The notes beneath the pieces are model-generated. The model was not told where the DNA came from. It saw only the letters and a list, made by a program, of their open reading frames with translations, and ran no database searches. The position numbers and the translations under genes are program-made. Shown piece after piece: positions 18,884 through 27,000 of a DNA stretch of 48,079 bases (within the stretch, counting starts at the first letter, position 1; every line of letters begins with the position of its first letter). This stretch comes from Ferrovaceae bacterium. Its GTDB lineage: Bacteria > Pseudomonadota > Gammaproteobacteria > Burkholderiales > Ferrovaceae. Location: assembly GCA_027449685.1 (NCBI GenBank), contig DAIDLC010000012.1:1-48079 (forward strand). Reading direction: 5' to 3'.

Positions 18884-19515
18884 GAATCCCTCCGGATGCG
18901 GCCTGTGATCATCGCGCCCAGTGTTCTGGGCACCAGAAGGACCATGCTGACATGCACCACAACGAGGGCCACGGTTAGCGCCATGGCCGCAAAGTGAATG
19001 CGGCGTGCTCCTTCATAGCCCCCCAGCCCTGAGGCTAACTCCTGGAGTTGGACTGGCTTCCACACGGCCAGACCAGAAATGACCAGAGAGATCATGGCCA
19101 GGATCAAGACCGCATACACTGCGCGTTGAGCGGCGTTATAGAGGGAAAGGTCCTGGTGAGAAAGACGCCCCCTCAGTGCGTCCAGAATGTCCGCGAGGAC
19201 GGCATCCGGCTTGATGGGCCAGAGTTTGCGTCGCAAGTGCCCGGAAAGTAGTCCATATAGCAGGTAAGTCACACCATTGGTCACTAGCAGCCACATGGCA
19301 GCAAAATGCCATAACAGGGCTCCCCCCAACCAGCCCCCCAGGGTGATCGCGGCGGGAAAAGTGAAGTCGAAGAGCGGGGATGCGTTGTAGATTCTCCAGC
19401 CACTGGTTACCATGACCAGGACGGTCAGGGCGTTGATCCAGTGCGTCATCCTGACCACCAGGGGGTGAACAGAAAGCCATTGCGCGCGATTCTCGGTCAT
19501 CTGCATCCCAGCCAT
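18880..19515 (-). CDS. Membrane cytochrome b (b561/Ni-Fe hydrogenase type), partner of the Moco enzyme
   Basis: 211 residues with about four hydrophobic helices and His residues placed for two b haems: VRMTHWINAL in helix 1, LLWHFAAMWL in helix 2, GARRIHFAAMAL and VVVHVSMVLL in the last two. It would carry electrons from quinol to the periplasmic molybdoenzyme encoded directly downstream, a job done by MsrQ in the E. coli MsrPQ system, but it is of the cytochrome b561/hydrogenase-b type. The start could be the first ATG or MTEN six residues later (19500). Its stop overlaps the downstream start by ATGA. Confidence 0.8.
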   Translation of the reverse strand: MAGMQMTENRAQWLSVHPLVVRMTHWINALTVLVMVTSGWRIYNASPLFDFTFPAAITLGGWLGGALLWHFAAMWLLVTNGVTYLLYGLLSGHLRRKLWPIKPDAVLADILDALRGRLSHQDLSLYNAAQRAVYAVLILAMISLVISGLAVWKPVQLQELASGLGGYEGARRIHFAAMALTVALVVVHVSMVLLVPRTLGAMITGRIRRDS

Positions 19516-19618
19516 AAATTTCTTTCCATCATGCCACTTTTTTGGAAGAGATGAGTCAAACGCCTAAAATGTCCAGATCAAGGCTACGCGTGCTTATCAT
19601 TCCCTAGAGGAAAATCGC

Positions 19619-20113
19619 ATGAAAAGACGTCAGTTTATCCAACTAGCGGCCAGTGTGTGCGGTTTGCTGGCTACGTCCAAATTCTTTACAGCGAGACAGA
19701 TCATGGCGGCAGAAATGATTGAAAAGATCAACCAACCCGAGACCGAGTGGAAAAAATCTCTGGCACCAGAGCAATACGCAGTATTGCGCCAGGAAGGCAC
19801 CGAGGCGCCCTTCAGCAGTCCGTTGAATGCCGAAAAGCATAGCGGGACGTTTGTGTGCGCGGCCTGTGGTCTGCCGCTTTTCCCTTCCAAGTTCAAGTAC
19901 GACAGCGGCACGGGTTGGCCCAGCTTTTACGATGTTCTGCCCAATCACGTGGTGACCAAAACAGATTACAAACTGGTTCTTCCGCGTACCGAGTACCATT
20001 GTGCGCGCTGTGGCGGACACCAAGGCCATGTGTTCAAGGATGGGCCAGCACCCACCGGCTTGCGCTATTGCAATAATGGCGTGGCCTTGAAATTTGTCCC
20101 TGATCGATCATGA
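19619..20113 (+). CDS. msrB: Exported peptide-methionine (R)-S-oxide reductase MsrB
   Basis: 164 residues. The N-terminus (MKRRQFIQLAASVCGLLATS) carries a twin arginine followed by a hydrophobic stretch, so the enzyme is probably exported, possibly by Tat. The MsrB domain keeps both zinc-binding CxxC pairs (CAACGLPLF and CARCGGHQGHVF), the core GTGWPSF and the catalytic Cys in GLRYCNNGVALKFVP; the usual sequence after that Cys is INS, so NNG is a small variation. AGAGGAAAA precedes the ATG. It is divergent from the molybdoenzyme/cytochrome pair and upstream of msrA, forming a methionine-sulfoxide repair cluster. Confidence 0.9.
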   Translation: MKRRQFIQLAASVCGLLATSKFFTARQIMAAEMIEKINQPETEWKKSLAPEQYAVLRQEGTEAPFSSPLNAEKHSGTFVCAACGLPLFPSKFKYDSGTGWPSFYDVLPNHVVTKTDYKLVLPRTEYHCARCGGHQGHVFKDGPAPTGLRYCNNGVALKFVPDRS

Positions 20114-20192
20114 AGCCCTTTTGAATGTTCATGGCTGATCAGATGAACGTTTTCTCAACGGTCAGCAATGGCTTGTCCACAGGGAGGTTGGT

Positions 20193-20744
20193 ATGCTTGG
20201 TCGGGAAAAAATGACCGTGGGGGGTGGATGTTTCTGGTGCCTGGAAGCAGTGTTCCAGCAGGTCAAGGGGGTGTTGCAGGTAGAGTCCGGTTATGCAGGT
20301 GGGCATACCGACAATCCGGACTACCAGGCGGTCTGCTCGGGAAAAACCGGCCATGCAGAAGTGGTGCAGATCACCTATGATCCTGCGATGATTTCCTTCC
20401 AACCGTTGCTGGAAATCTTTTTTGCGATGCACGATCCCACGACCTTGAATCGACAAGGGGCGGATATCGGTACGCAGTATCGTTCGGTTATTTTTGCCCA
20501 TGACCAGGAACAGGAACGAATTGCCCGAACGTATATTCGGGAGCTGGAGCAATCGGGTCAGTGGGATGCACCGATCGTGACCCAGGTATTTCCGTTGCCG
20601 ACCTTTTACAAGGCGGAAGCCTATCACCAGAATTACTTCCTCAACCATCCGGATCAGGGCTATTGTGCGGTGGTGGTGGGCCCAAAGGTTGCCAAGTTCA
20701 GGAAGACTTTTACCAACCACCTGAACCCAGGGGCGGTGAAATGA
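20193..20744 (+). CDS. msrA: Peptide-methionine (S)-S-oxide reductase MsrA
   Basis: 183 residues with the catalytic motif GGGCFWCLE at residues 11-19, followed by the family landmarks VESGYAGGHTDNPDYQAVCSG, HAEVVQI, FFAMHDPTTLNRQG and TQYRSVIF. The ATG at 20193 is preceded by AGGGAGG at good spacing. No signal peptide is visible, so it appears cytoplasmic, in contrast to the neighbouring exported MsrB. The gene lies 79 bases after msrB on the same strand and converges on the beta-barrel gene. Confidence 0.93.
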   Translation: MLGREKMTVGGGCFWCLEAVFQQVKGVLQVESGYAGGHTDNPDYQAVCSGKTGHAEVVQITYDPAMISFQPLLEIFFAMHDPTTLNRQGADIGTQYRSVIFAHDQEQERIARTYIRELEQSGQWDAPIVTQVFPLPTFYKAEAYHQNYFLNHPDQGYCAVVVGPKVAKFRKTFTNHLNPGAVK

Positions 20745-20805
20745 TTTGCCCATCCTGCGCCCGGGTACTGCATGAACTCACGGCCACTGTGTAGCGTTTG
20801 TCGGA

Positions 20806-21774
20806 TCAAAACAGATACATTACCCCGGCATTGGCCATCCAGTGCGGCACCAGTTGGTTGCCATTGGCATAGCGATACAGGGGCAAATACACCGAGGAAT
20901 TGAGTTGCCAATGGGGGCTCAGATTCACCAACAGACCGGGGGCCAGGTAGAGATTCAAGTATCCGCTGTCCTTGTTGCCTGCTACAGCATCTCCGCCGCC
21001 CTGGTCGGGTGCGCGCCACATGAGGTTGGTCTGGAGCAAAGGAATGATCTTGGTGGCAGGTTCGATGCCGTTATAAGCCAGTCCCGCAACGGTGTTGATA
21101 CTATCGCCCGGTTTGTAGCCTTGATAATGGTTGAGCGCGTGGCGCCAGGTGCCCTGGGTAAACCATCCCCAATTGGCGCTGAGATTTCCCATACTGTACC
21201 CACCCAGTAACAGATCGGTGGTGCCTGTTCCCGGTTCGGTATCCCGGTCCAGAAGTGGTGCTGCGTTGATGGGTCCCGTTGGTAGTTTCAAGCCAAAGGT
21301 CAATCCGGTGGATTTGTCTTTGGAAAACCCGGTATACATCCCCATGATGCGCAGATCCGAAAAGCTGCTCACATGAGCGGTTTGGGGAGTGGGTGCCGGA
21401 TTGATCTGCCCCGGCGTGCCACTGGTATCGGTGGTGAAACTGCGCAACCAGTAGGGCATCATGGCCTCGATTCCCCAGTCATCGTTAAACATGTGCTGGC
21501 CGTACACGGTGTAATAGTTGGTGCCGATTTGCTTGTCCGGGTTCAGCGCGGCGACTTGTCCGCTGGCGCCACTATGATTCCAGTTCTGGTTCATGAAGGA
21601 ATACTGCAAACCCACTTGGTCTTTCATGCCGCTGACGGGTAACCCCGGTAACCCCACATCAAAGATTCCGCAGCCACAGGCACAGGCGGAGGCCAGGGCG
21701 GGTTCGAGCAGGAGCCCTGACAGAATCAGGGCCCGGGCAAGCATGGATGATCGCGGCGGTGAAAATTGGTTCAT
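20806..21774 (-). CDS. Outer-membrane beta-barrel protein of unknown substrate
   Basis: 322 residues: a signal peptide (about 1-29), then a striking CACGCG motif at the mature N-terminus. A series of amphipathic strands with Gly/Asn-rich turns follows, and the protein ends in Phe (MYLF), as outer-membrane barrels do. Strands such as VGLQYSFMNQNW, STGLTFGLKLPTG and LNLYLAPGLLVNLSPHW fit transporter-type barrels of the phenol-degradation/MetA-like family. The cysteine cluster directly after cleavage could bind metal or be lipidated. It is the only gene between msrA (convergent) and the SPINDLY gene and has no obvious operon partner. Confidence 0.65.
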   Translation of the reverse strand: MNQFSPPRSSMLARALILSGLLLEPALASACACGCGIFDVGLPGLPVSGMKDQVGLQYSFMNQNWNHSGASGQVAALNPDKQIGTNYYTVYGQHMFNDDWGIEAMMPYWLRSFTTDTSGTPGQINPAPTPQTAHVSSFSDLRIMGMYTGFSKDKSTGLTFGLKLPTGPINAAPLLDRDTEPGTGTTDLLLGGYSMGNLSANWGWFTQGTWRHALNHYQGYKPGDSINTVAGLAYNGIEPATKIIPLLQTNLMWRAPDQGGGDAVAGNKDSGYLNLYLAPGLLVNLSPHWQLNSSVYLPLYRYANGNQLVPHWMANAGVMYLF

Positions 21775-21906
21775 GGCGATTCGCTGGTCAAAGGTTACAA
21801 TCCATCACATCCAACGAGCAGCACCGAACAATCTGTTCGGGTTTGCACCGAGGTTGCGTGATTGGCTGGAAAAGGACGATGATCTGAGTCAGACCAAGCG
21901 GGGATG

Positions 21907-24009
21907 CTAGCACAAAGGGTTGTCGCTTGGCATGGCCGCACGCCACATCTGTTCCAGCGCCTGTTGGAAATGAAGGGCAAAGCGCGGGGCATCAAATACC
22001 GGGGTGTGCCGAAGCTTGTCGCGCAACTGCTCCCGTAACCGGGAAAGCGCCGTGGGATCTGATGCAAATTTTACGGCCCTGTGCAGATAATCGTCGGGGT
22101 CCGTGGCAATCCAGTCGCTCAAACCGGCGTTGGTCAGGATGGATTCCCCCACATGCGAGATGAAACGCTGGCCTTTCATGCTGAGAACCGGCACGCCCAT
22201 CCACAGGGCTTCCACAGTGGTGGTGGTGCCGTTGTAGGGAAAGGGGTCAAGGGCGATATCGATCTGATGGTAGGCTGATAGATGATGGCTTCGGGGTAAT
22301 TTGAAACCTTCCAGAGTCAGGCGTTCGGGGGCTATCCCGTGAGCCGCAAAGCGCTGACGGGTTAGCGCCTGGATGGATGCATCACCAAGCGCTTTGGTTT
22401 TGAGATACAGCCTGGCCGTTGGCAGGGCATGCAGGATCCTGGCCCAGAGGCTGACGACCGCGTCGTTCATTTTGGGGATGTTATTGAGGCTGCCAAAGGT
22501 TAAATAGCCGTTGCTCAGGGCTGGAAGTGGGTTGACGGGCAAGGCCGCATGGCGTGTATCGAAGCATAAATAAGACTCCGGTAATTGCCAGATCTTTTCG
22601 GTATATTGCGCGGCTTCGGTCAGTGGAGTCACCCAGGGGTCTCCCAGAATATAGTCCATCTGGGGTACTCCTGTGGTTCCCGAATACCCCAGCCAAGTAA
22701 CCTGAACCGGGGCCGGACGCCAGGCAAATAAAGGCAGGCGATGATTATCGGTATGCCCAGACAGATCCAGGAGGATGTGGACCCCATCCTGACGAATGCG
22801 CTCACAAGCCTGCGCATCGTTGAGCAATCCAATGGGATGCCAGTGGGAAAATAGCCCCATCAGTCGTTCGCTCATTGCATCGCGCTTGTTTACCGTGGGG
22901 TAGGCGATCAGCGTGAAGCGGTTGTTATCCAAATGGGATAACAGCGACTCCAGAAAATAGCCCACAGGGTGGCTGCGTAAATCTGCGGAAACGAATCCGA
23001 TGCGCAGGGGTTGCGGCGGATACGGAACAATCTGGGGGGGGTGAATCGTTCCGGCCGCCTGGGTTACCAGGGTGCCAAATCGTTTTGCTACCTTTCCTGT
23101 GGTCTCGTGATCACGGGGCCGATAGAGAGTGACCATCAAATACCCACTGTAGCCTCCCACATCATCCGGCGCCAACTCCAGCGCTTTCTTGAAGCATTCG
23201 ATTCCTTCTTCCGTTCGATTGAAGAATTGCAGGATCATTCCCAAGCGATTCAATGCCGGGACCAGATCTGGTTGACGGGTGCAGACTTGCTGGTAGCAGA
23301 CCAGGGCCTTGTGAAATTGCATGCTCTTGTAATAGAGGTCTCCCAGTGCGAGCCTGGCAGGGAGATTGTCGGGGTCCAAGGCCAGCACTTGTTCGTAGCG
23401 CGCCAAAGCGGGGCTGTATTGCAACGTGTCGGCATACAGATTTCCTAAGGCCAGGAGCGCCTCGGGATGGTCGGGTTTGAGTCTGAGCAAGTCTTCGTAG
23501 GCCCTGATGGCTGCAGGACGATTCTGCAACCGAGCCTGCGCATGACCTAATTGCAGCAGGAGGACTGGATTGTCTCGGGCCAGTTCGAGTCCTTGTTGCA
23601 AAACGGTGAGCGCTCGTTGGGGCTGATCAGCACCGAGGTACAACACCCCCAGGAGGACATAGGCTGGCGCCAGATCGGGATATTCCTGCAGCAGTTGCTG
23701 CAACTGCCTTTCCATGTCGACAACTTGGGTCGAGAAAAACCGGTTCTGGATGTGCTCTAACTGTTCTAACCGATGGATCTGTTTTTGCACATGCGGGTTG
23801 CTGATCTGGTGTCGATGCACCACCTCCAGAAGATGCCGAGCGGTGCCCAGGTCATTGGCTTGAATCAGAGCCTCCAGGTAGTTGCCCCAGGATTGGGGAT
23901 TTCCGGGGCAGGTTTGCACAGCGGCCAACAAGTGGGGCAAGGCAGCAGTGGGGTATCGGTCGCGTAAGGCCATGAGTCCCTGGTTGAGGGATTCTTCGGG
24001 TTGAGTCAT
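21907..24009 (-). CDS. TPR protein with SPINDLY/O-GlcNAc-transferase catalytic domain
   Basis: About 700 residues. The first 330 are TPR repeats (for example QPQRALTVLQQGLELARDNPVLLLQLGHAQ, RPAAIRAYEDLLRLKPDHPEALLALGNLY). The rest is a glycosyltransferase family 41 domain: LRIGFVSADLRSHPVGYFLESLL, DILLDLSGHTDNHRLPLFAWRPAPVQVTWLGYSGTTG and DIALDPFPYNGTTTTVEALWMGVPVLSMKG. Bacterial members are soluble GT41-like enzymes whose acceptors are mostly unknown, sometimes adhesins or surface proteins. I start it at MTQPEES (24009); an upstream in-frame ATG at 24063 would add 18 unconvincing residues. It is monocistronic. Confidence 0.85.
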   Translation of the reverse strand: MTQPEESLNQGLMALRDRYPTAALPHLLAAVQTCPGNPQSWGNYLEALIQANDLGTARHLLEVVHRHQISNPHVQKQIHRLEQLEHIQNRFFSTQVVDMERQLQQLLQEYPDLAPAYVLLGVLYLGADQPQRALTVLQQGLELARDNPVLLLQLGHAQARLQNRPAAIRAYEDLLRLKPDHPEALLALGNLYADTLQYSPALARYEQVLALDPDNLPARLALGDLYYKSMQFHKALVCYQQVCTRQPDLVPALNRLGMILQFFNRTEEGIECFKKALELAPDDVGGYSGYLMVTLYRPRDHETTGKVAKRFGTLVTQAAGTIHPPQIVPYPPQPLRIGFVSADLRSHPVGYFLESLLSHLDNNRFTLIAYPTVNKRDAMSERLMGLFSHWHPIGLLNDAQACERIRQDGVHILLDLSGHTDNHRLPLFAWRPAPVQVTWLGYSGTTGVPQMDYILGDPWVTPLTEAAQYTEKIWQLPESYLCFDTRHAALPVNPLPALSNGYLTFGSLNNIPKMNDAVVSLWARILHALPTARLYLKTKALGDASIQALTRQRFAAHGIAPERLTLEGFKLPRSHHLSAYHQIDIALDPFPYNGTTTTVEALWMGVPVLSMKGQRFISHVGESILTNAGLSDWIATDPDDYLHRAVKFASDPTALSRLREQLRDKLRHTPVFDAPRFALHFQQALEQMWRAAMPSDNPLC

Positions 24010-24415
24010 GAAGCACCAACGCCCTGTGTGTGGCACATAAGACTTGGTGTTGATCCTGTGCAAACCATGACGGCATGGTCACGACATGGGCAAGTCAAAA
24101 ATGATTCTGGTACCGTTGACATGGGTTTTCCTTATCAAACATCAAACCGTGCGCATGAACCCCTCAAGACGGCAAGGCTGGCAAGAGACTTGCCAAGCCG
24201 AGGGAAATGCGCGGACAAGTATTCAAGCCTTCAAGAGCCCTGGCTTCATGGCGTATTGTATTAAAAGCGGAGCCAGGCTTCAGTTGTATACTAACCACCG
24301 CAGAATGCCATACACGCCTTGCGGCCCTTAAGCTTATGATAAGGCCGATGCTGTAGTATGAACGATAAGGTGGCATGTCTCTTGTGACGTGTCTCATGAC
24401 ACTCGATTCAGGTTG
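24010..24415. other. Divergent intergenic region
   Basis: No credible gene. It must contain promoters for the SPINDLY gene (leftward) and the czc-like operon (rightward). An imperfect inverted repeat, CGGCCCTTA at 24322-24330 and TAAGGCCG at 24340-24347, sits about 70 bases before the czcC start and could be a regulatory dyad or a hairpin in the leader. TTGTATACTAA at 24283-24293 could contribute to a promoter or operator. Both readings are weak. Confidence 0.3.
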
Positions 24416-25774
24416 ATGACCATGCAGGCCATTCGATACAACGCATCCCATGACCGATCAGCGCAAGGCCGCTCGGGATTTGACAATTCTGCTCCTCACT
24501 CCCCATTGGGGCTTGTTCGTGGAGCCTGCTTGCTGTGGATCATGTGGATGGTCGCGCCATTGCCATCCGCTTTTGCCGCATCGGTGCTGACTTTGAACGA
24601 TCTGTTGTTGCTGGGGTTGGGGCATAATCCTGCAGTATTGGCGGCGCGGGAACAGGTATCGGCTTCACAGGGAATGGCTGTGGCAGCACGCGCCTATCCT
24701 AATCCGGAAATCAGTGGCTTGACGGGCCGTGGCAGGGAGCTGAATGTGCCAAATCCCCTGTCAGGCTCAGTCTATTCCTTTGCCCTGCATCAACCTCTCG
24801 AATATTCCGGGCTGCGCAATCCTCGTATCCAGGCTGCAGAAGCTTCGGTACAAGCCGCCGATGCCGCACGCCGAGCCTTCGAAAATGATGCCCTGGCGGC
24901 GATCAAACTGGCTTACTATGATCTGTTGCGTCGTCAGGATGAGGCCCAGGCCAGCGAAGAAGACTTGCAGATTACGCAAAAGATTCGTGACAGCATTGCC
25001 CTGCGCTACCACGTGGGGGAATCTCCCCGATTTGATCTCATCACTGCCGAAACGGAACGGCTCAATGCGCTCAAAAATCATGACATGGCGCTGTTGCGTA
25101 CTCGGCAAGCCCGTATTGCCTTGCGCCAGGCAGTAGGCCAAAGCATCCCCGAAGACACGCAAATTGTCGGCAGTCTGCCCGATGCGGTTGTAATGCCTCC
25201 GCTGGCCACTTTGCAGGAACAGCTGAATGCGCGTAATCCCGAGCTCCAGCAAGTACAAGCCGAAAACCAGGCGGCCGAATCCCGGGTGGACTGGCAGAAG
25301 GCCCAGCGTCTTCCACAATTGGCGCTCGTTGCACAGCATGATTCAGATCCTACCCTGTCCTCCTCGCGGGTTGGCGTGGCGGTAACCATTCCCCTATGGG
25401 ATCAACATTCCGGCCCTGTTCTGCAGGCGCAGGCAGAACTGGCCCGCAGCCGCCATGTGGTTGATTCCCGGCGCCAGTGGTTGGGCGAATCTCTGTCAGC
25501 GGCTTACGCACGCTTTGATAGCGCGCGCAACCAGGTAGCCCTTCTGGAAAATGACTTGCTGCTCCAGGCCACAGAGGCCAAGAATGTGGCAGAAGCTGCT
25601 TACCGTCACGGCGAGCGCGGCATTCTGGATTGGCTCAATGCCCAGCGAACCTATCGCATTGCGCGCAGCGAGCTGATTACCGCGCGTTATGATCTGGCCA
25701 CGGTGGTGGTGGAAATCGATCGCCTCCTGGCCACCCCGCCCTCTATGTTGCCTTCCACGGCCCCTACTCCATGA
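24416..25774 (+). CDS. czcC: Outer-membrane efflux protein of a heavy-metal RND system (CzcC-like)
   Basis: About 452 residues: a signal peptide (hydrophobic stretch LLWIMWMVAPLPSAFAAS) and two OEP repeats with typical heptads (QAAEASVQAADAARRAFENDALAAIKLAYYDLL and RYHVGESPRFDLITAETERLNALKNHD). A GTG at 24389 opens the frame, but the ATG at 24416, or the one two codons later, better precedes the signal peptide. The stop overlaps the adaptor ATG as ATGA. It forms the exit duct of the second metal pump in the window. Confidence 0.85.
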   Translation: MTMQAIRYNASHDRSAQGRSGFDNSAPHSPLGLVRGACLLWIMWMVAPLPSAFAASVLTLNDLLLLGLGHNPAVLAAREQVSASQGMAVAARAYPNPEISGLTGRGRELNVPNPLSGSVYSFALHQPLEYSGLRNPRIQAAEASVQAADAARRAFENDALAAIKLAYYDLLRRQDEAQASEEDLQITQKIRDSIALRYHVGESPRFDLITAETERLNALKNHDMALLRTRQARIALRQAVGQSIPEDTQIVGSLPDAVVMPPLATLQEQLNARNPELQQVQAENQAAESRVDWQKAQRLPQLALVAQHDSDPTLSSSRVGVAVTIPLWDQHSGPVLQAQAELARSRHVVDSRRQWLGESLSAAYARFDSARNQVALLENDLLLQATEAKNVAEAAYRHGERGILDWLNAQRTYRIARSELITARYDLATVVVEIDRLLATPPSMLPSTAPTP

Positions 25775-26988
25775 ACCTTTTCTCCAAACTTCGGCCTTCG
25801 GGCCCCTTGCGTTTTTCCTGGTGGCGTCATGGGGTCCCGATTCTGTTACTGGGGCTGTCGGGAATCTGGTACCAGTCTACCCGTCATGGGTTACCCTCGG
25901 CTCCACCCACTGCTACAGCCCAAGACCCGGACATCGTTGATCTGGGCGCTCCTGGTTTGGAAGCCCTGGCGCGTGACTGGAACATTCAGGTGGCCCCGGT
26001 GGCGGTGGCCCCCTATGCGGAAATTTTGCGGGTCACCGGCAAAGTGGAGTTTGACGAACAAAAAGTGACCCGCATCGGTTCCAATGTAACCGGGCGAGTG
26101 ATGGATATCGCTGCAGTGCCGGGTCAACGGGTTGCGCGCGGTGCGGTGCTGGCGCGTATCAACTCGACGGAACTGGGGCAGGCCCAATTGGCTTATCTCA
26201 AGGCCAAAGCGGCCGATGAACTGGCCCAAAACGCCTATGATCGGGCCAAGTGGTTATACCAGGAAGATGTCATTGCCAAGGCCGAACTGCAACGCCGCGC
26301 ATCCGAGGCACTCAGCACCAGTGCCGAACACCGCGCCATGGCGGAACAGTTGCAGGTGTTGGGCCTGTCAAGAGCGCAAGTTGAGCAACTGGGGAAAAGT
26401 GGCAAGATCGATCCCTCCTCATCGGTCACGGCCAGCATGTCGGGGTTGGTGGTGGAGCGTCACATCGTGCAAGGGCAGGTGGTGCAGCCTGCCGAGGTTC
26501 TGTTCACGGTTGCCGATCTCTCCCAGGTCTGGGTGACGGCGCTGGTTCCGGAAATGGAGGCTGGTTTGTTGGCGGTGGGGCAGGACATGCAGATCGAAGT
26601 GCCCGCCTTGCGTGGTGCCCACCTGGCTGGAAAATTGACGTACGTGGGCGAAACGGTCCTGGCCGAGACGCGCACCGTCCGTGCCCAAACCACGCTGCTG
26701 AATCCTGGGTTGCAGCTCAAGCCTGGCATGTTGGCCACCATGCTGATTACCGGAAAAACCGTCGACACCCCGGTAATCCCCGCCAGCGCGGTGGTGCATG
26801 AAGACAATAGTGACTTCGTATTCGTGTCCTTGGCCCCCGCTCGTTTTCGGCTGACGGCCGTGCGCCTTGGACCCCAAAGCGGTGAAGTGGTGCCGGTGTT
26901 GTCAGGGCTCAAACCAGGCGACCAGGTGGTCACGGATCAGGCGTTTCATCTGAATAATGAACGCAAAAAACGTCTGGGTGGCGGTTAA
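25771..26988 (+). CDS. czcB: Heavy-metal RND periplasmic adaptor (CzcB-like)
   Basis: 405 residues with an N-terminal membrane segment (GVPILLLGLSGIWYQS), a lipoyl-like half (GKVEFDEQKVTRIGSNVTGRVMDIAAVPGQRVARGAVL), a helical hairpin (LAYLKAKAADELAQNAYDRAKWL) and the second half plus beta-barrel (VERHIVQGQVVQPAEVLFTVADLSQVWV). Unlike the Cus adaptor, no HMBD-type Met-rich N-terminal domain is present, and the His-rich extensions of some CzcB proteins are also missing. It overlaps czcC by ATGA and is 12 bases from the pump gene. Confidence 0.88.
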   Translation: MNLFSKLRPSGPLRFSWWRHGVPILLLGLSGIWYQSTRHGLPSAPPTATAQDPDIVDLGAPGLEALARDWNIQVAPVAVAPYAEILRVTGKVEFDEQKVTRIGSNVTGRVMDIAAVPGQRVARGAVLARINSTELGQAQLAYLKAKAADELAQNAYDRAKWLYQEDVIAKAELQRRASEALSTSAEHRAMAEQLQVLGLSRAQVEQLGKSGKIDPSSSVTASMSGLVVERHIVQGQVVQPAEVLFTVADLSQVWVTALVPEMEAGLLAVGQDMQIEVPALRGAHLAGKLTYVGETVLAETRTVRAQTTLLNPGLQLKPGMLATMLITGKTVDTPVIPASAVVHEDNSDFVFVSLAPARFRLTAVRLGPQSGEVVPVLSGLKPGDQVVTDQAFHLNNERKKRLGGG

Positions 26989-27000
26989 GGATCGCCACGC

